Positions 1 through 8,135 of a stretch of 64,000 nucleotides of DNA are shown in pieces. Numbering within the stretch: the stretch's first letter is position 1; each line of letters begins with the position of its first letter. The stretch spans positions 1 through 64,000 of the forward strand of contig CANCYO010000001.1 in assembly GCA_947382415.1 (NCBI GenBank), read 5' to 3'. The stretch is from an uncultured Lachnospiraceae bacterium (lineage in GTDB: Bacteria > Bacillota > Clostridia > Lachnospirales > Lachnospiraceae). The position numbers and the translations under genes are program-made. The notes beneath the pieces were generated by a model that ran no database searches, was not told the DNA's origin, and was given only the letters and a program-made list of their open reading frames with translations.

Positions 1-149
1 AACTGAATAACGACAAAATCACTGCTTTATATTGCAGGCTTTCCAAAGATGACGGTACGAACAACGAGAGCATGAGTATCAGCATACAGAAAACCATGCT
101 GAAAGATTATGCAAAGCGCAACGGTTTTCTGAATTGCCAGTTCTACGTT
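1..149 (+). pseudogene. Large serine recombinase, N-terminal fragment
   Basis: Reading frame 3 gives about 49 residues containing ITALYCRLSKDDGTNNES, followed by an NGF-N-FYV stretch. This is the catalytic N-terminus of large serine recombinases of the TnpX/Tn4451 type; the serine of the CRLS motif is present. The true start should lie a few codons left of the window edge. Family members normally continue with a DDGYTG-type motif after FYV, but here the match stops at about base 149 and the frame ends soon after. A broken tyrosine recombinase on the other strand begins at almost the same base, so this is one half of a rearrangement scar. It cannot be functional. Confidence 0.7.
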
Positions 150-153
150 TACA

Positions 154-415
154 GGCATTCATTTCCGTTGCAAAGTCTTTTTTATACAATTCCAAAGTTC
201 TGACAACATCGTCATTTCCGATCTGGATATGTCTTTCCTTAGAGCCTTTGCCATAAATTAAAACATTGTGCATAGACAGTGTGTAAGATATCTTCCACCG
301 TGTGCAATGGGATGGTTTTAGGCAGGATAAAGGGTTCCCGGAATTTTGTGCGTATTTTATTAAAGGGATTTTGTCCGATCAATTTCATTTCTCCTTTGTA
401 TTTTGTAGCAGTTTA
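154..415 (-). pseudogene. Tyrosine recombinase (integrase), degenerate fragment
   Basis: Two integrase pieces lie in different minus-strand frames. The right piece (about 272-415) reads GQNPFNKIRTKF and then LPKTIPLHTVEDIL, typical of the end of the core-binding domain. The left piece (154-273) reads NVLIYGKGSKERHIQIG, the strand before the first catalytic segment of XerC/D-type integrases. Roughly 50 residues that should join them, including the first catalytic arginine region, are missing, with a frame change at about 272. The fragment ends where the serine recombinase fragment begins. It is a decayed mobile-element gene. Confidence 0.65.
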
Positions 416-709
416 TCAGAAATGCGATATAAATATCAATAAAATTATGCCTGCCAAAGCAGACGGAAAAATCGAAAGATAAAACAGATCAAAGGATCAG
501 TTTCTGAATCAACTATGAGAATAAAAGCGATAACACCCTGTTGAAGGATATACATATCTCATCCGATTGGGTGGTAAAAGCGATGTATGAAAAGAATTAA
601 AATGGGTTCTGAGGAAATTATATACGCCTATCTGTTTGCTCTGGAGAAATCTGGAGCTTATTCCCCTGAAATTACAACATAACATTTTAAATTACGACAA
701 ATTAAGTGG
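416..709. other. Gene-free stretch between recombinase scar and gdpP
   Basis: No intact gene is supported here. A short plus-strand piece around 515-597 could be read as a degraded coding remnant (SSDWVVKAMYEKN before a stop), but I do not recognise a family. The stretch is AT-richer than the genes to its right, in keeping with decayed accessory DNA. Confidence 0.4.
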
Positions 710-738
710 TAGCATCCCGGCGTAATCTCTGTTATAAT
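710..738 (+). promoter_or_regulatory. Promoter of gdpP operon
   Basis: TAGCAT (710-715), a 17-base spacer and TATAAT (733-738). Transcription would start near 745, giving a leader of about 80 bases. That leader holds an 8-bp perfect inverted repeat, TTACAGGA (777-784) and TCCTGTAA (799-806), just before the ribosome binding site. Confidence 0.6.
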
Positions 739-826
739 GTACGGTAAGGGTAGAATGCTTGACCTGAGATACACGATTACAGGATTTGTACAGTTATTTC
801 CTGTAACAGGTAATAGGGGAGTATAC

Positions 827-2878
827 ATGAAGAAACGTATTCGTCTGAAAGGCCGAATCAAGACCTACATACAATTCAGTATTTATCTGGGAGTTTTGCT
901 CTGCGCCGTGGATGCGGCCATCTGCATGATCGATTATCGTGCAGGTTTGCTTCTGGGATTTTTTACAGTATTCTATTTTGCGGTGACGCTGACGATGTAT
1001 TTCTACAATAAGCCGGTCATTATGAATGAGCTTATCAGTTTTGCCACGGAATACGGGCAGATCCAGCGCAAGCTCTTGCGGGATATGGAAGTGCCCTATG
1101 CGCTTCTGGACGACGCGGGAAAGGTGATCTGGACAAACATTGCCTTTGAGAATGTGATTCATCAGCCCAAGGGGTATAATAAATCCATTACCGGGTTGTT
1201 TCCCTCTCTCACGCGGGACAGGCTTCCCGACGATTCGGGGGTGGATGAGGCTCAATATGAGCTGGAGCATGAGGATTGTGAGTATGTGGTAAAGCTGAAG
1301 AAGATCTCTCTGAAGGAGATGGCGGCAAACAGCGATATGATCGATGCCGAGGGTTATAACGGTTATCTCATCGCCATGTATCTCTTTGATGAGACAGCTC
1401 TGCACATTGCCCTGAAGGAAGTGGACGATCAGAGTCTTGCAGTAGGCATGATTTATCTGGACAATTATGAAGAAGCCCTGGAGAGCGTGGAGGAAGTCCG
1501 GCGTTCTCTGCTGATTGCGTTGATCGACAGGAAGGTCAACAAATATATCTCCGCGCTGGACGGCATCAGCAAGAAGATGGAGAAGGACAAGTATCTTGTA
1601 ATTCTGCGCAAAAAGGCTATTGCACAGCTTCAGGAGAGCCGCTTTGATCTGCTGGAGGAGGTTAAGACTGTCAATATCGGCAATGAGATGGCAGTGACCA
1701 TGAGTATCGGTGTGGGACTGGACGGCCTCACTTATGCGCAGAATTATGAGTTTTCCAGAAATGCCATTGATCTGGCGCTGGGGCGGGGCGGCGATCAGGC
1801 GGTGATCAAGACTCCGGAGAGCATCACCTATTATGGCGGCAAGAGTCAGCAGGTGGAGAAGAATACCCGTGTGAAAGCCCGTGTGAAGGCACATGCGCTG
1901 CGGGAGATCATCACCGGTAAGGACAAGGTGCTGGTGATGGGGCACCGGATGCCGGATGTAGACAGTTTCGGTTCCGCGGTGGGTATTTACCGGATTGCTA
2001 CCACGCTGGGACGTAAATGCCATATTGTGCTGGATGAGGCCACCACGGCCATACAGCCACTTGTAGATTTGTTTAAGAATAATCCCGAGTATGATGAAGA
2101 TATGATCATCACCGGTCAGGAGGCCATCGAGATGGCGGGCAGCAATGCTGTTCTGGTGGTGGTGGATGTGAATAAGCCCTCTATCACAGAGTGTTCGGAG
2201 CTGCTGCGTTACTGTAAATCTATTGTGGTGCTGGATCACCACAGGCAGGGCACGGAGACCATTGAGAACGCCACGCTTTCCTATGTGGAGCCCTACGCGT
2301 CCTCAGCCTGTGAGATGGTGTCCGAGATTCTGCAGTATACTTATGATAATATCAAGATCCGTCCCGAGGAGGCAGACTGCATGTACTCGGGCATTGTGGT
2401 GGATACCAATAACTTTGTGACCAAGACGGGAGTGCGCACCTTTGAGGCGGCTGCTTTTCTGCGCAGAAACGGCGCGGATGTGGCCAGAGTGCGCAAGATG
2501 TTCCGCGAGGACGCTCAGGAGTACAAGGCCAGAGCGGACGCGGTGAGTCAGGCCGAGATTTATAAACAGTATTTTGCCATTTCCATCTGTATGGCGGAGG
2601 ATCTGCCCAGCCCCACGGTCATCGGCGCACAGGCGGCCAACGAGCTGTTGAATATCAAGGGAATCAAGGCCAGCTTTGTGTTGACGGATTATCAGGGAAA
2701 AATATATGTCAGTGCCCGTTCCATTGACGAGGTGAATGTGCAGATTGTCATGGAGCGCATGGGAGGCGGCGGGCATCTGAATGTTGCGGCCTGCCAGATG
2801 GAGGGCGTAGGTATTGTGGAGGCCATCGGTGTGCTGAAGCGCACCATAGACGATATGTTGGAAAAAGGTGAAATTTGA
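827..2878 (+). CDS. gdpP: Cyclic-di-AMP phosphodiesterase GdpP (DHH family)
   Basis: This membrane enzyme hydrolyses the second messenger c-di-AMP, which controls osmolyte and wall homeostasis. The 683-residue protein shows two N-terminal membrane segments (about 14-36 and 39-59), a PAS-like region, a degenerate GGDEF-like region (about 180-305), a DHH domain with MPDVDS near 375 and LDHHRQG near 468, and a DHHA1 domain with GGGGHLNVAACQ near 646. The order and length match the GdpP/YybT family. An upstream in-frame ATG at 737 exists, but the ATG at 827 follows AGGGGAG and starts just before the first membrane segment, so I prefer it. It is followed by rplI and dnaB, the usual Firmicute neighbourhood. 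Confidence 0.93.
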   Translation: MKKRIRLKGRIKTYIQFSIYLGVLLCAVDAAICMIDYRAGLLLGFFTVFYFAVTLTMYFYNKPVIMNELISFATEYGQIQRKLLRDMEVPYALLDDAGKVIWTNIAFENVIHQPKGYNKSITGLFPSLTRDRLPDDSGVDEAQYELEHEDCEYVVKLKKISLKEMAANSDMIDAEGYNGYLIAMYLFDETALHIALKEVDDQSLAVGMIYLDNYEEALESVEEVRRSLLIALIDRKVNKYISALDGISKKMEKDKYLVILRKKAIAQLQESRFDLLEEVKTVNIGNEMAVTMSIGVGLDGLTYAQNYEFSRNAIDLALGRGGDQAVIKTPESITYYGGKSQQVEKNTRVKARVKAHALREIITGKDKVLVMGHRMPDVDSFGSAVGIYRIATTLGRKCHIVLDEATTAIQPLVDLFKNNPEYDEDMIITGQEAIEMAGSNAVLVVVDVNKPSITECSELLRYCKSIVVLDHHRQGTETIENATLSYVEPYASSACEMVSEILQYTYDNIKIRPEEADCMYSGIVVDTNNFVTKTGVRTFEAAAFLRRNGADVARVRKMFREDAQEYKARADAVSQAEIYKQYFAISICMAEDLPSPTVIGAQAANELLNIKGIKASFVLTDYQGKIYVSARSIDEVNVQIVMERMGGGGHLNVAACQMEGVGIVEAIGVLKRTIDDMLEKGEI

Positions 2879-2908
2879 CGAATTTGACGGAAAGGAAGAC
2901 AGAGGGAC

Positions 2909-3355
2909 ATGAAGATCATACTTTTACAGGATGAGAAAAAGCTTGGCAAAAAGGGTGACATTATCGAGGCCAGCGAAGGATATGCGAGAAATTATATTCT
3001 GCCCAAGAAGATTGGGGTGGAGGCAAATGCTAAAAATATGAACGATCTGAAGCTGCAGAAGGCCAACAGCGACAAGATCGCCCAGGAGCAGTTGGATGCG
3101 GCAAAGGCTCTGGCAGCAGAGCTGGAGACCAGGCAGGTGATCGTGAAGATCAAGGCCGGAGAGGGCGGCAGAGCTTTCGGTTCTGTCTCCACCAAGGAGA
3201 TTGCGGCTGCCGTAAAAGAGCAGCATGATCTTGAGATTGACAAGAAGAAGATTCAGCTTCCTGAGGCATTGAAGAATTTTGGCAGTTATGAGGTCGCAGT
3301 GAAGCTGCACCCGCAGGTGACTGCCAAGCTGACCGTCAAGGTATTGGAGGCATAG
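2909..3355 (+). CDS. rplI: 50S ribosomal protein bL9
   Basis: bL9 binds the base of the L1 stalk of the large ribosomal subunit and limits frame slippage. The 148-residue product starts MKIILLQDEKKLGKKGD, contains the conserved N-domain segment GYARNYILPK, and has the long connecting helix and C-terminal domain (GRAFGSVS). Its length is standard for the family. A GAGGG ribosome binding site precedes the ATG. It lies 30 bases after gdpP and one base before dnaB, whose ribosome binding site is inside the rplI end, so the three are probably one operon. Confidence 0.97.
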   Translation: MKIILLQDEKKLGKKGDIIEASEGYARNYILPKKIGVEANAKNMNDLKLQKANSDKIAQEQLDAAKALAAELETRQVIVKIKAGEGGRAFGSVSTKEIAAAVKEQHDLEIDKKKIQLPEALKNFGSYEVAVKLHPQVTAKLTVKVLEA

Positions 3356-3356
3356 G

Positions 3357-4712
3357 ATGCCCGGAGTGGAAGAAAATGTCTTAAAGAGAATATTGCCCCA
3401 CAGCGTGGAGGCGGAGCAGTCGGTGATCGGTTCCATGATCATGGACAGAGAGGCCGTCACGGTGGCGTCCGAGATTGTCACGGGCGAGGATTTTTACAGC
3501 AGACAGTATGGAATTCTTTTTGAGACCATGGTGGAGATGGGAGAGGAAGGACAACCTGTAGATCTGGTGACGCTGCAGAATCGTCTCCGGGAGAAGGATG
3601 TGCCGCCGGAGATATCCAGTCTGGAGTTTGTGCGTGATCTGATCGCGGCAGTGCCCACTTCGGCCAATGTAAAATATTATGCCAATATTGTGGCGGAGAA
3701 ATCGCTGCTGCGAAGACTGATCCGGCTGAATGAAGAGATTGCTAATACCTGCTATGCAGGGAAGGAGAGTCTGGAGTTTATTCTGGAAGATACGGAAAAG
3801 CGCATGTTTCAGTTGTTACAGAAGCGTGATTCCGGTGAGTTTGTGCCCATCCGCCAGGTGGTTATGAACGCCATGGACAGGATTGAGGCGGCTTCCAAAA
3901 ACAAGGGCAGTGTCACGGGTATTCCCACGGGATTTACGGATCTGGATTACCGCACTGCCGGTATGCAGCCTTCCGATCTGGTGCTGATCGCGGCGCGTCC
4001 CTCCATGGGAAAGACGGCCTTTGCCCTGAATATAGCCCAGTATGTGGCTTTTAAGAAGAATCTGCCGGTGGCGGTATTCAGTCTGGAGATGAGCAAGGAG
4101 CAGCTTGTAAACCGTATGTTTTCGCTGGAGTCCAGCGTGGACGCCCAGAAGCTCCGCACGGGGCAGTTAAATGATCAGGACTGGGAGCGGTTGATTGAGA
4201 GCGCGGGTATCATTGGAAAATCCCAATTGATGATAGACGACACACCCGGAATCAGTATTTCTGAACTGCGCTCCAAGTGCCGCAGGCTTAAGCTGGAGCA
4301 TGGTCTGTCCATGATCATCATTGACTACCTGCAGCTTATGTCCGGCAGCGGGCGTTCGGATTCCAGGCAGCAGGAAATCTCAGACATATCCCGGGGGCTG
4401 AAATCCGTGGCCCGTGAACTGAATGTGCCGGTGCTGGCCCTGTCACAGTTGTCCCGGGCAGTGGAACAGAGGCCCGATCACAGACCCATGCTGTCGGATC
4501 TGCGTGAATCCGGCGCTATCGAGCAGGATGCCGACGTGGTAATGTTTATTTACCGCGACGATTACTACAATCACGATACTGACCGCAGAGGCATTTCGGA
4601 AATCATCATTGCCAAGCAGAGAAACGGTCCCATCGGAACCGTGGAGCTGGCATGGCTGCCTGAGTACACCAAGTTTGCCAATCTGGAGCGTACGCGCAGG
4701 TCGGAGGCTTGA
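3357..4712 (+). CDS. dnaB: Replicative DNA helicase DnaB
   Basis: This is the hexameric helicase that unwinds DNA ahead of the replication fork. The 451-residue protein has the N-terminal primase-interaction domain (PHSVEAEQSVIGSM), a linker, and the RecA-like C-terminal domain with Walker A PSMGKTAFALN near residue 215, the IIIDYLQLMSG strand (Walker B) and LSQLSRAVEQR. The GGAGG used for its ATG is in the last codons of rplI, so translation is likely coupled. The downstream hairpin at 4734-4768 ends the operon. Two possible partners, a DnaC/DnaI-like ATPase and a DnaD-like protein, are encoded at 40740-42860. Confidence 0.97.
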   Translation: MPGVEENVLKRILPHSVEAEQSVIGSMIMDREAVTVASEIVTGEDFYSRQYGILFETMVEMGEEGQPVDLVTLQNRLREKDVPPEISSLEFVRDLIAAVPTSANVKYYANIVAEKSLLRRLIRLNEEIANTCYAGKESLEFILEDTEKRMFQLLQKRDSGEFVPIRQVVMNAMDRIEAASKNKGSVTGIPTGFTDLDYRTAGMQPSDLVLIAARPSMGKTAFALNIAQYVAFKKNLPVAVFSLEMSKEQLVNRMFSLESSVDAQKLRTGQLNDQDWERLIESAGIIGKSQLMIDDTPGISISELRSKCRRLKLEHGLSMIIIDYLQLMSGSGRSDSRQQEISDISRGLKSVARELNVPVLALSQLSRAVEQRPDHRPMLSDLRESGAIEQDADVVMFIYRDDYYNHDTDRRGISEIIIAKQRNGPIGTVELAWLPEYTKFANLERTRRSEA

Positions 4713-4733
4713 TCAGAATATGAGTTTATTTAC

Positions 4734-4768
4734 AAAAGAGAATGAGCAGATTGCCCGTTCTCTTTTTT
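4734..4768 (+). terminator. Terminator after dnaB
   Basis: An 11-bp stem (AAAAGAGAATG with CGTTCTCTTTT, one T-G pair) encloses an 11-base loop and runs into a T-rich tail. Confidence 0.8.
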
Positions 4769-4856
4769 ATTTGTAGGGAAAAAATGCTGCTCAAATTTGT
4801 AGGGGAAAATGCTGAATGATTTAGAATTAGAAAACTTTGCTGGAAAGGGGAAGCTT

Positions 4857-5450
4857 ATGGACAATTATTTATTGATCTCAGATGCCGCAAAAGAGGTTCA
4901 GGTGGAGAGTCATGTGCTGCGCTATTGGGAGGAGGAGCTGCATCTGCCCATCAAGCGCAATGAGCTGGGCCACCGGTACTATACGCAGGAAGATGTGGAA
5001 TGTTTTAAACAGATCAAAAAAATGAAAGAGAGGGGATTGCAGTTGAAAGCGATTAAGATGGTTCTGAAGGACGGAAAGTTTGATGTGCTGCCTCAGGAGA
5101 GTGCTCCCGAGAGCCGGGAGGAGAAGGCGCAGAGACTGCAGTGGATCATGCAGCAGTTAATCCGTCAGGCGGTGCAGGAGAATAATGCCGAGCTTGTGAA
5201 GCAGGTCAAGGAGAGTGTGATCAAGGAGCTGGATTATCAGTTCCGTATGCAGGAAGAGCGGGAGGAAGAACGCGCCAGACAGGAAGCAGAGCGTTCGGAA
5301 CGCTATTACAGGCAGATGGATGAGCTCCTGCGCAAGAAGAGCAGCGGTAAGAAGATTAAGGAGCTGATGGGCGGCGGCAAGGACAAAGGTGCGGAACCGC
5401 TTAAGTCCGGCCAGCAGAGAGAAAAAAAGAAAAGGCGTTTCGTTATCTGA
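4857..5450 (+). CDS. MerR-type helix-turn-helix protein with coiled-coil tail
   Basis: The N-terminus (YLLISDAAKEVQVESHVLRYW, then GHRYYTQEDVECFKQIK) is a winged-helix domain of the MerR class, which binds DNA as a dimer. After about residue 75 comes a charged, Arg/Glu-rich helix (about 90-180) expected to form a coiled coil, and a basic Lys-rich end. There is no metal- or drug-binding cysteine pattern, so the effector is unknown. The layout recalls chromosome-anchoring or regulatory MerR relatives of Firmicutes, but I cannot name the function. Start choice: 4857 follows AAAGGGGAAG and gives a family-typical N-terminus; an in-frame ATG at 4809, also with AGGGG, would add 16 residues. Confidence 0.75.
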   Translation: MDNYLLISDAAKEVQVESHVLRYWEEELHLPIKRNELGHRYYTQEDVECFKQIKKMKERGLQLKAIKMVLKDGKFDVLPQESAPESREEKAQRLQWIMQQLIRQAVQENNAELVKQVKESVIKELDYQFRMQEEREEERARQEAERSERYYRQMDELLRKKSSGKKIKELMGGGKDKGAEPLKSGQQREKKKRRFVI

Positions 5451-5461
5451 AATGCCTTTTC
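5429..5461. terminator. Bidirectional terminator
   Basis: A 13-bp stem with one wobble pair (GAAAAGGCGTTTC with GAAATGCCTTTTC) overlaps the end of the MerR-type gene. On the minus strand it is followed by a run of seven T, so it also serves the ferredoxin gene converging from the right. Confidence 0.7.
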
Positions 5462-5501
5462 TCCCGTTCTTAAGATTCTTATACAATATGACTGTCCGGT
5501 T

Positions 5502-5672
5502 TTAGTCTTCTGCAATAGTGCCGACAGGACACTGACCTGCGCAGGAGCCGCAGCTGATGCACTTATCAGCATCGATCTCAAACTTGCCGTCTCCCATGCT
5601 GATAGCGCCCACAGGACACTGAGCCTCGCAGGCACCGCAAGCCACACAAGCATCACCGATTACAAATGCCAT
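5502..5672 (-). CDS. 2[4Fe-4S] ferredoxin, 56 residues
   Basis: This is a small electron carrier of the clostridial type. The product shows two complete cluster motifs, CVACGACEAQCP and CISCGSCAGQCP, at symmetric positions, and its length is normal for two-cluster bacterial ferredoxins. The ATG at 5672 follows a textbook AAAGGAGG. In anaerobes such proteins take electrons from pyruvate or hydrogenase reactions and could supply reductant to radical-SAM enzymes; the neighbouring gene is PFL activase, so feeding electrons to PflA is a reasonable inference but not shown. Confidence 0.95.
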   Translation of the reverse strand: MAFVIGDACVACGACEAQCPVGAISMGDGKFEIDADKCISCGSCAGQCPVGTIAED

Positions 5673-5770
5673 AATAATTTCCTCCTTTTGTGTGATAAAT
5701 TCATATCAATCTCTTGCGTATATTGTAATACAAAAGGAGGACTGATTCAAGTGGTAAAAGCAAGAAATTT

Positions 5771-6529
5771 TCAGGACTGCATTTCCGCTCTGCGTTTGCG
5801 GATGCCGTTCAGTATCACTTCTTTCTTTTCGATCAGTTTGTCCTTATCCATGGCGGGAACTCCCTTCAGGCGGTATTCCATGCCCAGTTTCTCGTATTTG
5901 GCTTCGCCCATGGTGTGATAGGGCAGGGCATCCAGTGCTTTCAGGTTCGAAAACTGACCGATAAAATATCCCAGATCAAACAGGTATTTGTCGTCGTCCG
6001 TGTAGCCGGGCACGATCACGTGGCGGATCCACATATCCACCTTCTTGTCGTTCAGATAAGCTGCAAATTTTAAAATATTGGTATTGGGCTGTTTTACCAG
6101 ATCCTTGTGCTTTTCCGGGTCGATGTGTTTGATATCCAGCATGACAAGGTCTGTGAGGGTCATGAGATGATCCAGCTTTTTCAGCCATTCCGTATTGTCG
6201 GGATTGTAGGCGATACCGGAGCTGTCGATACAGGTGTGAATGTTCTTCTGTTTGGCCAGCGTGAAGAGATCGATCAGAAAATCCACCTGCATTAACGGTT
6301 CGCCGCCTGTCACTGTCAGGCCGCCGCCATTGGCGTAAAATGCCTGGTTGCGCTCATACTGCTCTATGATATAGGAGGGTTCCATGAGTGTGCCCCCGTT
6401 CATCTCCCATGTGTCCGGGTTGTGACAATAGGCACAGCGCATGGGGCAGCCCTGTACAAATACTACAAAACGTGTGCCGGGGCCATCCACGGTCCCAAAG
6501 CTTTCCAGAGAATGAATTCTACCTTGCAT
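5771..6529 (-). CDS. pflA: Pyruvate formate-lyase activating enzyme
   Basis: This radical-SAM enzyme abstracts hydrogen from the target glycine of pyruvate formate-lyase, using S-adenosylmethionine and a [4Fe-4S] cluster. The 252-residue protein has the cluster motif Cys28-x3-Cys32-x2-Cys35 (GCPMRCAYCHNPDTW) behind the PFL-activase signature FGTVDGPGTRFVVF, and the SAM-binding TGGEPLMQ segment. AAAGGA precedes the ATG; a TATAAT box lies at 6562-6567 on the minus strand with no clear -35 box. Its substrate genes are about 3 kb to the right. Because the PFL glycine is here on a separate 80-residue protein, this activase would have to act on that small subunit, alone or in complex. Confidence 0.95.
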   Translation of the reverse strand: MQGRIHSLESFGTVDGPGTRFVVFVQGCPMRCAYCHNPDTWEMNGGTLMEPSYIIEQYERNQAFYANGGGLTVTGGEPLMQVDFLIDLFTLAKQKNIHTCIDSSGIAYNPDNTEWLKKLDHLMTLTDLVMLDIKHIDPEKHKDLVKQPNTNILKFAAYLNDKKVDMWIRHVIVPGYTDDDKYLFDLGYFIGQFSNLKALDALPYHTMGEAKYEKLGMEYRLKGVPAMDKDKLIEKKEVILNGIRKRRAEMQS

Positions 6530-6669
6530 AGCATAGTCCTTTCTGAATGATTTTGTTATTTATTATACCGCATTTATAATGAAATATAAAGAGTTATATG
6601 GAGGGAAAGTAAATAATGCCAAAGCGGCCCCAAAGTGGTCAATTGAAAAGTGAACACTGAGCTGTTATA

Positions 6670-6698
6670 TAGACAAAATGCCGAAAATATGGTATAAT
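6670..6698 (+). promoter_or_regulatory. Promoter of hemerythrin-receiver gene
   Basis: TAGACA (6670-6675), a 17-base spacer and TATAAT (6693-6698), about 50 bases before the ATG. The coding start follows GGGAGGGGC. Confidence 0.6.
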
Positions 6699-6751
6699 TC
6701 ATACCATTGAACAGTCAATAAAAATGATAGTCGTGCTACAGGGAGGGGCTT

Positions 6752-8098
6752 ATGAAAGAGATTAAATGGAATGATAGATATAAGCTTGGCGTCGATTTTA
6801 TTGATAAGGAACACAAATTGCTCTTATCAACTATGGATAAGCTTTTGCGCCTCAGTGAGAATGAGGAGAAAAGCGAGTGGGTATGCCGGGAAGGAGTAAA
6901 ATATTTAAAGAATCATTCCATAGAGCATTTTGAGCATGAAGAACAATATATGCGGTCAATCAATTACAGTGAATATGAGGTACATAAACGGCTGCACTCA
7001 GATTTTCGCGATAATACGCTTCCGGCCCTTGAGAGAGAGATGGAAGAGTCGGGATACTCGACGGAATCCATACGTCATTTTCTGGGTGTCTGCATCGGAT
7101 GGGTGGTGGCGCATACCCTGACAGAGGATCTGGCCATTGTAGGCAAAAAGAGCAGCAAGTGGATGGATATACCGCATGAAAAAGAAAGCGAGATCATGGG
7201 ACAGACGATCATTCAACTGCTTCAGGAAATGTTCCAGCTGCAGGCCAGAATGATCAGTGAACAGTATGCGGGAGAAAATTTTGGCAAGGTGATCTGCAGT
7301 CGTTTTGTCTATCGCGGTGAAAAGAAAGAAAAGTGGGAGATCACTTTGGTTTTTGAGGAATCGCTTCTGCTTAAGGTTGTGGGCACAATCTTCAATGCAG
7401 AATACAAAAAAGTAGACGAAATGGTGATCAATATTGGCAGATATCTTTCAAGACAGTTTATGGAACGTGTCAGGGAGAGCTTTCCGACGCTGAACCTGTT
7501 TGAATTGGAGAAAGAGAATCTGCTGACTCATGAGCAGCTTTTGGATTCCTTTGACCGTGTGCCGCCATCCTGCAGCCTGCTGTTTGATGCGGGTGAGGGC
7601 TATTTTGCATTCTGTGCGTCATCCTCGAATTCCATCCGCGGTAAGATCGAGACCGGGATCAACCATGAAAATGCGATAGATGCGGTCAAACAGTATCTTG
7701 ACAGCGAGAAGGCTGAATGGAAAAAGCAGAAGAAAAAGATTCTCGTGGTAGATGATTCGGAGTTGGTGCGGAAGAAAATTGTCAGTCTTTTTGAAGGAGA
7801 TTATGAGGTGACGGAAGTGGGCTCCAGCATATCCGCCATTCAGAGCATTACGGTAAACAGACCGGATCTGGTACTGCTGGATTATGAAATGCCTGTCTGT
7901 GACGGAAGGCAGACCCTTGAGATGATCCGTTCGGAGAAGGCGACGGCAAATATTCCGGTATTCTTTTTGACGGGAAGAGCGGACAGGGAAAGTGTAAAGA
8001 AAGTCAGGGAGTTAAAACCGGAGGGCTATCTCCTGAAGATGATGCCGGAAGAGGACATCAAAAAGATGGTGAACGATTTTTTTGCAAAAGAAGTGTAA
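6752..8098 (+). CDS. Hemerythrin / unnamed middle domain / response-regulator receiver protein
   Basis: A 448-residue three-part protein. Residues 1-135 form a bacteriohemerythrin domain with all seven di-iron ligands at expected spacing: His21, His59, Glu63, His78, His82, His121 and Asp126. Such domains bind O2, NO or iron. Residues about 150-320 form a domain I cannot name; an alpha/beta CheX/CheC-like fold is a weak guess, and the CheC-type Glu-x2-Asn pair is not preserved. The C-terminus from about 330 is a receiver (ILVVDDSELVRKKI, phospho-acceptor in LDYEMPVCDG, then FFLTGR and YLLK). No output or DNA-binding domain is present, so it should act through protein contacts. No kinase is adjacent. 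A relative lacking the receiver is at 47605-48516. Confidence 0.85.
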   Translation: MKEIKWNDRYKLGVDFIDKEHKLLLSTMDKLLRLSENEEKSEWVCREGVKYLKNHSIEHFEHEEQYMRSINYSEYEVHKRLHSDFRDNTLPALEREMEESGYSTESIRHFLGVCIGWVVAHTLTEDLAIVGKKSSKWMDIPHEKESEIMGQTIIQLLQEMFQLQARMISEQYAGENFGKVICSRFVYRGEKKEKWEITLVFEESLLLKVVGTIFNAEYKKVDEMVINIGRYLSRQFMERVRESFPTLNLFELEKENLLTHEQLLDSFDRVPPSCSLLFDAGEGYFAFCASSSNSIRGKIETGINHENAIDAVKQYLDSEKAEWKKQKKKILVVDDSELVRKKIVSLFEGDYEVTEVGSSISAIQSITVNRPDLVLLDYEMPVCDGRQTLEMIRSEKATANIPVFFLTGRADRESVKKVRELKPEGYLLKMMPEEDIKKMVNDFFAKEV

Positions 8099-8135
8099 CG
8101 ATACAGTGAGACAGCAGGAAGGGGGAGAACAGTAG

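Noticed and set aside
279..482. 67-codon plus-strand open frame near the left edge
   Set aside because: It lies opposite the recognisable tyrosine recombinase remnant.
794..2242. 482-codon minus-strand open frame opposite gdpP
   Set aside because: Shadow frame; gdpP shows all domain motifs in order.
6752..8098. Middle domain as a working CheX/CheC phosphatase
   Set aside because: The Glu-x2-Asn active pair is not at the expected spacing here and the Asn is replaced in the paralogue.
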